From Lachnospiraceae bacterium (GTDB taxonomy: Bacteria; Bacillota; Clostridia; Lachnospirales; Lachnospiraceae): a DNA stretch of 45,104 nucleotides. A program made the translations under genes and the position numbers. Positions 8,555 through 16,162 of the stretch are shown here, piece by piece. The stretch covers positions 1 to 45,104 of the forward strand of contig JAQXVT010000064.1 in assembly GCA_029225065.1 (NCBI GenBank), given 5' to 3'. Under the pieces are notes generated by a model. The model searched no databases, was not told where the DNA came from, and was given only the letters and a program-made list of their open reading frames with translations. Numbering within the stretch: the first letter of the stretch is position 1; each line of letters opens with the position of its first letter.

Positions 8555-9158
8555 TTGTGATCGTTTCGATCCGGTTGTCAATTCCTGACTCGATGGCATG
8601 TTCGATTCCAGTCTCCGCATTTGCGGCGATGAAGGATTCCGGTGTGTTGCGCTCCGGATGAGCCGGATCGATGACATGCTCTCCGCGCGCGATGCGAAAC
8701 TCGATGATCCAGCGCTGAAGGACACGGAAAGCGACAAGTACGAAGGAAACAAGCGGAGCTGCCTGTATATAGTACATTGGGATCCGGCAGGCTGGGGAAA
8801 GCTGGCCGCTTTGTACGGCGGACATCAGATAAGACCAGGCAAACGGGATCATATACAGGAAAAAGATCAGCTCAAACGTGTGATTGACAAGCTTGAAAAT
8901 CGCCTTTCCCTTGCGCGGGAAGAGAGCAACGAACTGTTCAATTTTAATAGAAAGGCACTTTTTGCTGCAGTAGCTGACACTTAAAAAGCCAGACCAGATA
9001 AACAGGTAGCGGGTGAGCTCCTCCGACCAGGAGAGAGACTGCCCGAGCACGTAGCGGAAGAAGACCTGAATGCCCATGATAAGGGTCATAGCGATCAGGA
9101 AGAATACAAGCAGAAATTCTTCCTGATTTTCGTCGAGCCAGTGGAGTATTTTTTTCAT
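8532..9158 (-). CDS. dctQ: TRAP transporter small permease (DctQ)
   Basis: The 208-residue protein has four membrane segments with the DctQ pattern: TLIMGIQVFFRYVLGQSLSWSEELTRYLFIW spans the second segment and the SWSEE motif, followed by Cys-rich loop and two further segments ending near residue 150. The last 50 residues are a hydrophilic extension rich in Glu and Asn that most DctQ proteins lack. It pairs with DctM in the membrane. GGAGGTTCC precedes the ATG. It is the first gene of the TRAP set and sits 281 nt downstream of aroD on the same strand. Confidence 0.9.
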   Translation of the reverse strand: MKKILHWLDENQEEFLLVFFLIAMTLIMGIQVFFRYVLGQSLSWSEELTRYLFIWSGFLSVSYCSKKCLSIKIEQFVALFPRKGKAIFKLVNHTFELIFFLYMIPFAWSYLMSAVQSGQLSPACRIPMYYIQAAPLVSFVLVAFRVLQRWIIEFRIARGEHVIDPAHPERNTPESFIAANAETGIEHAIESGIDNRIETITNANEKEH

Positions 9159-9186
9159 GTGGAACCTCCGAAAGTAGAAAGTAGGA

Positions 9187-9303
9187 GACTGTCACAGAAA
9201 AGGTCAGAATATTTTCGGCGCCTGTTCCAGACAGTCGGAAGACCGGTATCTCCATACACCAGAGCATACTTCAGGTATGCACCGGGAAAAGGAGATATCG
9301 GTC
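9187..9303 (-). promoter_or_regulatory. Inverted-repeat-rich leader between aroD and dctQ
   Basis: In the 281-nt gap, a 13-bp inverted repeat (GACCGGTATCTCC at 9241-9253, GGAGATATCGGTC at 9291-9303, one mismatch) encloses a perfect hairpin, GCATAC/GTATGC (9264-9280). Nearer dctQ, GACTGTC (9187-9193) pairs with GACAGTC (9230-9236). No U-run follows, so this is not a simple terminator. It may be a regulatory leader or a processing site between aroD and the transporter genes. Confidence 0.45.
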
Positions 9304-9439
9304 ACAGATTCGGGGCCGCAGAACGGTCTCCCGATGAGATAAAACTGTCGTCTTAAGTCAGGATATAGAATCACTGATTCAGACAACAGGTATAAATTTG
9401 CAGGTAACTGTGCAAGTACATCAGTTCACAGACAGCCAG

Positions 9440-10201
9440 TTACAGAGAACTGTGCAGCAGCGTGAGTACAGAATTCAGATCACTGACACCGATCTGTCCC
9501 GGTGCAGATGCCTTCTTTGCTGCACCGAATGTCATGGAAGAACCGAATACCTCACCGCACAGGCGGCTGATGACGCCGGTGCCAGCCATGGACATTGTGA
9601 TGATCGGACGGTCTGCATAATCGGTAACCATTTCCTCGGTGGCAGCAAGCAGTGTGAGCACATCGCGCTTATTCTGAGGCATAACTGCGATCTTCGGGAT
9701 GTCGGCGCCCATATCCTGCATCTTGCGCAGACGATAGATGATGTCTGATTTTGCCGGAGTCTTGTCGAAATCATGGTTGGAAGCGATGACCTTTACACCG
9801 GCAGCGTGAGCACCGTCGATGATTTTGCGGACCACTGCATCACCGGTGAAGATTTCGACGTCGATCAGATCGACATAACCGCTCTTTGCAGCCTTCAGGT
9901 TGAGCTCGGTATAGGCTTCCGGTGTGATTGCTTTCTCACCGCCTTCCTTGGAAGTACGGAAAGTCATCAGGATCGGTGTGTCTCCGAGCACCTCGCGCAG
10001 ATCCTTCAGTACGTCGATAACCTGCTCCGTTTCAAATACGTGCTCAAACCAGTCTGCACGCCACTCAACGACGTGGACCGGAAGCGTATCGAAAGTCTTT
10101 GCCTCAGCGATGATCTCTTCCTTTGTGATGCCAACGATCGGAACAATGATTTTCGGTGCTCCGGTGCCGATTTCCAGGTTTCTTACTTTTACGGTATTCA
10201 T
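9440..10201 (-). CDS. aroD: Type I 3-dehydroquinate dehydratase
   Basis: The 253-residue enzyme interconverts 3-dehydroquinate and 3-dehydroshikimate through a Schiff base. Active-site residues known from the Salmonella enzyme all fall at the same numbers: Glu46 and Arg48 in EWRADWFE, Arg82, His143 in SNHDFDKTP, Lys170, Arg213 in GVISRLCGE, Ser232 and Gln236 in ASAPGQ. Type I is often biosynthetic, but here it sits among transporters and two quinate/shikimate dehydrogenases, pointing to a catabolic role. AAGAAAGGAAC precedes the ATG. The upstream MFS gene has its own terminator, so aroD probably has its own promoter in 10202-10296, which I could not place with confidence. Confidence 0.96.
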   Translation of the reverse strand: MNTVKVRNLEIGTGAPKIIVPIVGITKEEIIAEAKTFDTLPVHVVEWRADWFEHVFETEQVIDVLKDLREVLGDTPILMTFRTSKEGGEKAITPEAYTELNLKAAKSGYVDLIDVEIFTGDAVVRKIIDGAHAAGVKVIASNHDFDKTPAKSDIIYRLRKMQDMGADIPKIAVMPQNKRDVLTLLAATEEMVTDYADRPIITMSMAGTGVISRLCGEVFGSSMTFGAAKKASAPGQIGVSDLNSVLTLLHSSL

Positions 10202-10296
10202 GGCAGAATGTTCCTTTCTTTAAATCATATAGTTTTATTTTAATATGGAATGTTTGATTGTTCTACAGAAAAATGTTTTTAGAAGAGATAAAATTT

Positions 10297-10336
10297 CAAA
10301 AACAGCCTGAAAAATGCAGGCATTTTACGGCTGTTT
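10297..10336 (-). terminator. Terminator after the MFS gene
   Basis: On the minus strand AAACAGCC (10336-10329) pairs with GGCTGTTT (10307-10300) and is followed by a T-run. It separates the MFS gene from aroD. Confidence 0.7.
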
Positions 10337-10354
10337 CTGAGTGTGACCGATGAT

Positions 10355-11563
10355 TTAGTCGTTTATGAGCTCGGTCATCTTTTTATAGCGAAGATTTACG
10401 AAAAGTCCGAGTGCGACGCCGATTGCGGTGAGCACAATGTTCATCGTCATAACCTGGGACGGAGTCATTCTGGACGCAGCGGAGAGGATCGTGTAGTTGC
10501 ACAGGGAAGATGCGATCATAACGAGTGCAGTCACAGTTCCCTTAATTTTCGGGAAGAGCATGTTGCAGACAGAAGTTACGATCTGAAGCAGTCCGCCTGC
10601 TCCGGCCCAGCCGATCAGGAAAGCACCTGCAATCATCAGCGTCTGGTTCTGGCCCATGAGCACAGCAATCAGTGTGAGCAGGCATACAACCGGATAGATC
10701 AGGATAAAACGCACATCTTTAATCTTTCTGGTGAGAAGAGCGGTCACAACAAGTGCGATCAGGGTACCTGCGGAATACCAGGACTGCATGATCGACGGAT
10801 CTGTCCAGCCGACATTTTCTTTTGCAAAGTTCTGAGCACAGTTCAGCCACAGCTGGAAGGTACCGGTGCAGGTGAATCCGATCAGGATCATAGCGATGGA
10901 TTCAAAGGAAAAATGAGTATGCTTCAGACCTTCGATGAGACCTTCTTTTTTGCCGCCTGCCTTCTGGTCAGAATCAGGAAGCGGGAAGAGAAGAACAAGT
11001 ACAAATAATACGATGTAGATGATACCGCAGCCGATGAAAAGCGGATTGTAGGAATTCATACCGGAAGCGGTGGTGGTTACTGCAACGCCAAGAACAAATG
11101 GCAGGAGCATCTGAGCGATCGCAATGAAAAATTTGATGCCCATGGTAGCAACGCCAGGTGCCTTGTAGATGATCTCAGCAACTGCCGGATAGATGCCGGT
11201 ATCGAGGAAGGAATTGGCGATACCGCCGATGATTGCGCATACGTAAGCGATCATGTAGCCGCCATTTGTACCGGCGCCGAATGCAAGTGCAAGGCCGATC
11301 AGGTAGATTGCGTAAGATGCACTTCCGATTGCAGTGGAAATGCGGCGTCCGAGCTTATCAGAAAGAGGTCCGGCGAATGGAAGGGCGATCAGACGTCCAA
11401 GTCCGAGTGCTGCGGAAATAGCGGTGATGGCCATTGCTTCTACACCCCAGGCAGCAGCCAGGGATTCTTTAATAACAGCCTGACCGAGAATCGAGCAGCC
11501 GATGCCGTGGATGAAATAGTTCAGGTACAGGATCAGTGCACTTGGCAGATATTTCTTGTTCAT
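10355..11563 (-). CDS. MFS transporter, probable quinate/shikimate uptake
   Basis: The 402-residue protein has 12 predicted membrane segments and the MFS loop 2-3 signature (FAGPLSDKLGRRIS). There is a charged central loop after segment 6 (PLPDSDQKAGGKKEG). AAGGAG precedes the ATG. It is read divergently from the lysR remnant, and its upstream region carries a large dyad (11602-11637). Related MFS genes accompany aroD/aroE/flavoenzyme sets in Listeria quinate/shikimate operons (established context for the family), so a hydroaromatic acid is the likely cargo. The substrate cannot be read from the sequence. The locus thus has two unrelated uptake systems, MFS and TRAP. Confidence 0.85.
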   Translation of the reverse strand: MNKKYLPSALILYLNYFIHGIGCSILGQAVIKESLAAAWGVEAMAITAISAALGLGRLIALPFAGPLSDKLGRRISTAIGSASYAIYLIGLALAFGAGTNGGYMIAYVCAIIGGIANSFLDTGIYPAVAEIIYKAPGVATMGIKFFIAIAQMLLPFVLGVAVTTTASGMNSYNPLFIGCGIIYIVLFVLVLLFPLPDSDQKAGGKKEGLIEGLKHTHFSFESIAMILIGFTCTGTFQLWLNCAQNFAKENVGWTDPSIMQSWYSAGTLIALVVTALLTRKIKDVRFILIYPVVCLLTLIAVLMGQNQTLMIAGAFLIGWAGAGGLLQIVTSVCNMLFPKIKGTVTALVMIASSLCNYTILSAASRMTPSQVMTMNIVLTAIGVALGLFVNLRYKKMTELIND

Positions 11564-11601
11564 GGTAGTCTCCTTTTTGTCATAATTTTCCGGTAAAAGC
11601 C

Positions 11602-11637
11602 GGTGTTCTTTTGTTCTGTCACAAACGAAGGAACACC
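11602..11637. promoter_or_regulatory. 14-8-14 dyad upstream of the MFS gene, candidate operator
   Basis: GGTGTTCTTTTGTT (11602-11615) and AACGAAGGAACACC (11624-11637) form a dyad with 12 of 14 positions matching around an 8-nt centre. The right half with its centre (11617-11637) recurs with one difference at 12780-12800. It lies 39-74 nt before the MFS start, downstream of a possible promoter (TTGTTA near 11690). Confidence 0.55.
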
Positions 11638-11754
11638 GTTTCTCCGGTTTCGTTAAAAAAATAACGCAACATTTGATACAATTTTAACAATTCTTTCGCC
11701 GGCAGTCTAATACTTTTAAAGTAAAAAAACAATGCGCTGAATGTATTGATATGA

Positions 11755-11778
11755 TACAATAGAAAAAGCGGATATCCG
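11755..11778 (+). promoter_or_regulatory. Extended -10 and palindrome ahead of lysR
   Basis: TGATACAAT ends at 11760 and fits an extended -10; no good -35 is seen. A perfect 10-bp palindrome, CGGATATCCG (11769-11778), lies at the expected start of transcription and could bind a regulator. Confidence 0.4.
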
Positions 11779-11808
11779 TGCCTGCGGAAACAGAAAGGAG
11801 AAGCGGAT

Positions 11809-12758
11809 ATGACATTAAATCAGATTATATATTTTCAGAAGGTGGCCAGACTGGAAAATTACCATCTGGCAGCGGAAGAACTGTATATTTCGCAGCCTTC
11901 TCTGAGCCGTTCCATGGCATCGCTGGAGCAGGAGCTTGGCGTACCACTATTTGAAAAGCGCGGACGAGGCGTAAATCTGACGAAAGCCGGGAGGCTTTTT
12001 TTAGAGTATGCAGACCGGATTGTGGAGGACTGCCAGGTGGCAATGGAAAAGATGGGAGAACTGGCCTCGGACGGCGGGCGAATCGAGATCGGTTACGTAT
12101 TCCCGCTTGCCGGACAGTATATTCCGGGCAAAGTGAGAAATTTCTGGGAAAACAGGAAAACAGACGTGTGGTCTTTGGATTCTGGCAAAATCATACCGCT
12201 GCGATCGCGGAAAAAGTAAAAAGCGGAGAGCTTGATATCGGTTTTGGCGGATGCATCGAGAAAGAAGGAATGGAACATTTTCCTATTTTAAATCAGGAAG
12301 TGTTGATTGTCACACCAAAAGGGCATGAGCTGGAGGGACAGGAGGAGGTGCCGCTTCAGATGCTGGACCGTTATCCGGTGATCGGTTATGACCAGGCTTC
12401 ATGGATGGGAACACATACGAAATATCTCTACCGAAAATATGGGGTGCATCCGGATATCATTGCCGAGTGCCCGGACGAGTATTCGATTCTCGCAATGGTA
12501 AAACAGAATTTTGGAATTGCGCTGATGCCAGAAACCGATTTTCTTGCCGGGGAGAACCAGGTAAATGTACACAGGCTGAAGGATCTGAGCATTTACCATC
12601 AGGTTTTTATGTTCTGGATGAAGGAGCGCTACCGTCTTCCTGCGGTAGAGCGGTTTATTCAATATATTAAGGAAGAAGCACGAAAAGAAGAGAGGGAGCA
12701 GGAAAACGATAGATTGAATGCATCAAAAATTTACCTGAAAGATATTGTTAATTTTTAA
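11809..12758 (+). pseudogene. LysR-type regulator split by a 2-nt insertion
   Basis: The first frame (11809-12219) encodes the winged helix-turn-helix (AAEELYISQPSLSRSMASLE, then GVPLFEKRGRGVNLT) and the linker helix up to KTDV. The second frame (from about 12168 to 12758) resumes exactly with VFGFWQNHTAAIAEKVKSGE and the full effector-binding domain. Removing one TG from GACGTGTGG at 12164-12172 restores one protein of about 315 residues, a normal LysR length. AAGGAG precedes the ATG. By position between MFS and flavoenzyme genes it is the counterpart of QuiR, the shikimate-sensing LysR of Listeria. It may be a recent null mutation, a phase-variable GT repeat or a sequence error. Confidence 0.85.
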
Positions 12759-12774
12759 TCAAAAGCGCTATGAT
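12745..12774 (+). promoter_or_regulatory. Promoter of the flavoenzyme gene
   Basis: TTGTTA (12745-12750), 18 nt, then TATGAT (12769-12774). The -35 lies inside the 3' end of lysR. Transcription would begin near 12781, at the edge of the shared operator-like motif. Confidence 0.6.
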
Positions 12775-12779
12775 AAGGG

Positions 12780-12800
12780 TGTCACAAACGAAGGAATACC
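12780..12800. promoter_or_regulatory. Copy of the MFS-upstream motif, candidate operator
   Basis: This 21-nt stretch differs from 11617-11637 at one position (core TCACAAACGAAGGAA). It falls at or just after the predicted start of transcription of the flavoenzyme gene, as a repressor site would. A minimal ATG-TAA at 12805-12810 follows, 7 nt after its AAGGAA. Confidence 0.55.
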
Positions 12801-12838
12801 TCTCATGTAACGAACGATGTAGTGTAAGGAGATAAGTC

Positions 12839-14860
12839 ATGAAGAGTAAATATCCCAAAATTTTTGAACCGATTACCATTAAGCGTACGACAATCAAAAA
12901 CCGCATCGCAATGACCCCGATGGGCACCAATTACGGTGAGACGAGCGGTGAGATGAGTAACCGTCATATGAATTATTATTCCCAGCGTGCAAAGGGCGGA
13001 ACAGGCCTGATTATTCTGGAGAATGCAAATGTGGAGTATCCGGTCGGATCAAACGGTACAAGCCAGATCCGGATCGACCATGACAGCTTTATGCCGCGCT
13101 ATTATCAGCTGGTGGAAAACCTGCACAAGAACGGTGCGACCGTTGCAATCCAGATCAACCACGCAGGTGCATCGGCATCCTCAGCCAGAACCGGTATGGA
13201 GACTGTTTCTTCCTCTAATATACCGACAAAAGAGGGCGGTGAGATACCGCGTCCGATGACAAGGGAAGAGATCCTTACCACAGTGAAAAAATACGGAGAG
13301 GCTGCAAAGCGTGTGCAGACGATCGGATTTGATGCGGTGGAGATCCACTGCGGCCATTCCTATCTGATGAGCCAGTTTATTTCTCCTTATTATAATAAGA
13401 GAGAGGATGAATTCGGCGGCAGCGTCGAGAACCGTCTTCGTTTCCCGCGCATGGTGCTTGAGGAAGTCAGAAAGCAGGTCGGACCGTGGTTCCCGATCAT
13501 CATCCGTATTTCCGCAGAGGAGCGTGTGCCGGGCGGCAATACCCTTGAGGATACGCTTGAGTATTTGAAATACCTTGATGAATTTGTAGATATGTACGAT
13601 GTTTCCTGCGGACTGAACCCGTCTTTGCAGTATCAGATTGATTCGAATTTCCTGCCGGACGGATGGCGTTCCTATATGGCAAGAGCCGTCAAGGATGCAT
13701 TTGGCAAGCCGGTCATCAATGCAGGAAACTACCGTGATCCGGAGATCGTAGAGAAGATCCTGGAGAGCGGCGATGTGGATATTGTCGGCATGGGCCGCGG
13801 CCTGATCGCAGAGCCGAACTGGGTAAAGAAAGTCCAGGAAGGCGAGGAAGTGCTGCTGCGCAAGTGTATTTCCTGCAACGTCGGCTGTGCAGGCAACCGC
13901 ATCGGCGTCAATCGTCCGATCCGATGCACGGTCAACCCGGCAGTACCGGAGGGCGATATTTATAAGAATCTGAAAATCAAAAAACAGTGTAATGTTGTCG
14001 TAGTCGGCGGCGGTACGGCAGGCCTTGAGGCAGCCTGTACAGCGGCAGAGGTCGGCTGCAACGTCTTTGTTCTGGAGAAAAAGGATCATCTGGGCGGACT
14101 TTCCACCTTTATTTCCGATCTTCCGAGCAAGACCCGTATGAAGGATTTCCCGAAATACCTTGAGGCACGCGCAGCAAAACTGAAAAATCTATATATTTTC
14201 CTGAACACAGAGGCGACTGTCGAGAAGGTAAAGGAATTCAAGCCGGATATCGTAGTCAATGCGACCGGTTCCGTTCCGCTCGTTCCGCCGATCAAGGGCC
14301 TGAAGGAAAATATCGCGGCAGGCAATGTGGCAACGATCTTCGATATGATCAACAACTTAAATGCCGGCAAGTATCCGGATGAGTCCTGCAAGGACAAAAA
14401 GGTAGTCGTAGTCGGCGGCGGTTCCGTCGGACTTGACGTGATCGAATACTTCGCACCGCGCGGCGCAAAGTGCACGATCATCGATATGCTTCCGCAGATT
14501 GGTATGCTCGCAGATCCGATTACCAAGTGTTCAATGCGTGAGACGCATGACAAGTACGGCGTAAAAGAGTATGTCAACACAGCGCTGCAGGAAGTAAAAG
14601 AGAACGCATTTACCGTGAAGCTTCCGGATGGCACCGTAACAGATCTTGAATTTGACCTTGGCTTCAACTGCCTTGGCATGCGGAGCAACAATCCGATTCT
14701 GGAAGATCTGAAGGCAGCGTTCGAAGATACCGATACGTACATCTACACGATCGGAGATTCTGTGCGTGCACGCCGTATCATGGAGGGCACAATGGAAGGC
14801 CGTGCGATCCTGAATGTACTGGAAAACAGAGATTATATCGATCTGGCACCGCTGGAGTAA
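12839..14860 (+). CDS. Old Yellow Enzyme-type NADH:flavin oxidoreductase (FMN, 4Fe-4S, FAD)
   Basis: The 673-residue enzyme has the domain order of 2,4-dienoyl-CoA reductase, enoate reductase and BaiCD-like proteins. Residues 1-340 are an OYE TIM barrel (EIHCGHSYLMSQFISP with the His pair region near 177-190, and RPRMTREE before it). Cys343, 346, 350 and 363 form the CX2CX3CX12C site for a 4Fe-4S cluster. A Rossmann motif GGGTAG near 389 binds FAD and a second, GGGSVG near 527, binds NAD(P)H. Such enzymes reduce C=C bonds next to a carbonyl or carboxyl. Homologues accompany aroD/aroE in Listeria quinate/shikimate loci. 3-Dehydroshikimate, a conjugated enone acid, is a plausible substrate here (inference). 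AAGGAG lies 7 nt before the ATG. Confidence 0.9.
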   Translation: MKSKYPKIFEPITIKRTTIKNRIAMTPMGTNYGETSGEMSNRHMNYYSQRAKGGTGLIILENANVEYPVGSNGTSQIRIDHDSFMPRYYQLVENLHKNGATVAIQINHAGASASSARTGMETVSSSNIPTKEGGEIPRPMTREEILTTVKKYGEAAKRVQTIGFDAVEIHCGHSYLMSQFISPYYNKREDEFGGSVENRLRFPRMVLEEVRKQVGPWFPIIIRISAEERVPGGNTLEDTLEYLKYLDEFVDMYDVSCGLNPSLQYQIDSNFLPDGWRSYMARAVKDAFGKPVINAGNYRDPEIVEKILESGDVDIVGMGRGLIAEPNWVKKVQEGEEVLLRKCISCNVGCAGNRIGVNRPIRCTVNPAVPEGDIYKNLKIKKQCNVVVVGGGTAGLEAACTAAEVGCNVFVLEKKDHLGGLSTFISDLPSKTRMKDFPKYLEARAAKLKNLYIFLNTEATVEKVKEFKPDIVVNATGSVPLVPPIKGLKENIAAGNVATIFDMINNLNAGKYPDESCKDKKVVVVGGGSVGLDVIEYFAPRGAKCTIIDMLPQIGMLADPITKCSMRETHDKYGVKEYVNTALQEVKENAFTVKLPDGTVTDLEFDLGFNCLGMRSNNPILEDLKAAFEDTDTYIYTIGDSVRARRIMEGTMEGRAILNVLENRDYIDLAPLE

Positions 14861-14866
14861 AAATAA

Positions 14867-14995
14867 GATGCTGCCTGCAGGGCATCACATAAGAGAAGCT
14901 TATGTCAGCTGGAAGAGATTTTATGAACTCACACCTGGCTGGGCTTCCTTATGAATCGGCAAGCAGCGGAAGCGGATTGCAAAGATCCGTTTTAC
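14867..14995 (+). promoter_or_regulatory. Hairpin-rich gap with a copy of a short intergenic repeat
   Basis: The 221-nt gap before the first dehydrogenase gene holds GATGC/GCATC (14867-14886), a perfect ACATAAG/CTTATGT hairpin (14887-14905) and copy A of an intergenic repeat (14946-14995; stem CGGAT/ATCCG, then TTTTAC). Similar copies lie at 34341-34373 and 39092-39141. No U-run is seen, so the flavoenzyme and dehydrogenase genes may be cotranscribed. Confidence 0.5.
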
Positions 14996-15081
14996 GAAAA
15001 TATCATAATTAAAAGTTTAACCAGGAGACAGAAAGAGTCCTGGTCAGGCGAAAAGAGAGAGCATTCAAGGAGGAATTTATC

Positions 15082-15969
15082 ATGCCGAATATTACAGGAC
15101 ATACCGAGTTAGTAGGACTGATGGCTTACCCGATCCGTCACTCCCAGTCACCGATGACCCACAACCTTGCATACGACAAAAACGGAGACGATGTGATCCA
15201 GCTGGCGTTTGAGGTAGACAACAGCACACTGGAGTCCGCAGTGGAGAGCATCCGTGCACTGAAGATGCTCGGTTCCAACATTTCCATGCCGAATAAGACC
15301 GTCGTACATAAATATCTGGATGACGTTGATGAAGCTGCAAAGCTGTGCGGCGCAATCAACACCGTGGTCAATGAGCGCGATGAGAACGGCGCAGTGACCG
15401 GCCATCTGAAGGGCTACAATACCGATGGAATGGGCTACTGGCAGGCAATCAAAGAAGAGGGCATCGATTTCAAGGGCATGAAGATGGTTCTGATCGGTAC
15501 CGGCGGGGCAGCAACAGCAATCGCAGTCCGCGGAGCTCTGGATGGAATCGGGCAGCTTGATATTTTCAATATTAAGGACAAATCCTACAGCCGCGGCGAG
15601 GAAATCGTTGACATCATCAACAAGAACACCGGCTGCAAGGCAGAAATGCACGATCTGGCAGACCTTGCACTCCTGAAAGAGAAGATGCAGGCAGCAGATA
15701 TCTTCTGTGATGCGACAGGTGTCGGCATGCATCCGCTGGAGGATCTTTCCAACATTCCGGATACCTCCTATTTCCGCAAGGATCTGATCGTAACGGACAC
15801 TGTTTATGCACCGCGTGAGACGGTCATGATGAAGCAGGCAAAGGAGGCAGGCTGTGAGCGCGTTTACAACGGCATGGGCATGATGCTCTTCCAGGCACTG
15901 ATCGCAATCGAACTGTACACCGGAAAGAAGACACCGGTTGACTACATGAAGGAAAAGCTGGGAATCTGA
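15082..15969 (+). CDS. YdiB-like quinate/shikimate dehydrogenase, copy 1
   Basis: The 295-residue oxidoreductase has the AroE/YdiB fold. Catalytic residues are Lys72 (SMPNKTVV) and Asp115 (YNTDGMG), with Asn93 (AINTVV) in the substrate pocket. The nucleotide loop is GTGGAA (139-144). After the second strand comes NIKD (163-166); the acidic Asp, where NADP-specific AroE proteins have NRT-x-x-R, points to NAD use as in YdiB (NRRD). It would oxidise quinate to 3-dehydroquinate or shikimate to 3-dehydroshikimate, or run in reverse. AAGGAGGAA precedes the ATG. A terminator (16026) separates it from copy 2. Confidence 0.92.
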   Translation: MPNITGHTELVGLMAYPIRHSQSPMTHNLAYDKNGDDVIQLAFEVDNSTLESAVESIRALKMLGSNISMPNKTVVHKYLDDVDEAAKLCGAINTVVNERDENGAVTGHLKGYNTDGMGYWQAIKEEGIDFKGMKMVLIGTGGAATAIAVRGALDGIGQLDIFNIKDKSYSRGEEIVDIINKNTGCKAEMHDLADLALLKEKMQAADIFCDATGVGMHPLEDLSNIPDTSYFRKDLIVTDTVYAPRETVMMKQAKEAGCERVYNGMGMMLFQALIAIELYTGKKTPVDYMKEKLGI

Positions 15970-16025
15970 GAAAAAACGGATAAGCAGATACTCGCAGTCC
16001 GTGTCAAAAAAAGGTCATTTGTTTT

Positions 16026-16057
16026 GCGCAGGGGTTCTTAGGGGCTCCTGCGTTTTT
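16026..16057 (+). terminator. Terminator between the two dehydrogenase genes
   Basis: CGCAGG (16028-16033) pairs with CCTGCG (16047-16052) and is followed by five T residues. It lies 58 nt after the stop of copy 1. Confidence 0.8.
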
Positions 16058-16076
16058 AAATTCCCTTGTTTTTGGG

Positions 16077-16105
16077 TTGCGTTCCAGATGTTGTTCATGT
16101 ATAAT
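16077..16105 (+). promoter_or_regulatory. Promoter of dehydrogenase copy 2
   Basis: TTGCGT (16077-16082), 17 nt, then TATAAT (16100-16105). It directly follows the terminator, so copy 2 has its own transcript with a leader of about 50 nt. Confidence 0.8.
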
Positions 16106-16162
16106 ACAACTCAAACACAAATCATTGCTTTAAAGGGGCAAAGAAACAGAGAGGATAAGCTT

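Noticed and set aside
8555-8752. Upstream extension of dctM
   Set aside because: It lies wholly inside dctQ in another frame, is Ser-rich and lacks family character.
12805-12810. Start-stop mini-frame (ATG TAA) in the flavoenzyme leader as a regulatory uORF
   Set aside because: The AAGGAA before it belongs to the motif shared with the MFS region in the opposite sense, so operator function explains it better; kept only as a remark.
16001-16162. N-terminal extension of dehydrogenase copy 2 starting at 16001
   Set aside because: It crosses a terminator and a promoter, has no ribosome site and does not align with copy 1; the ATG at 16163 does.
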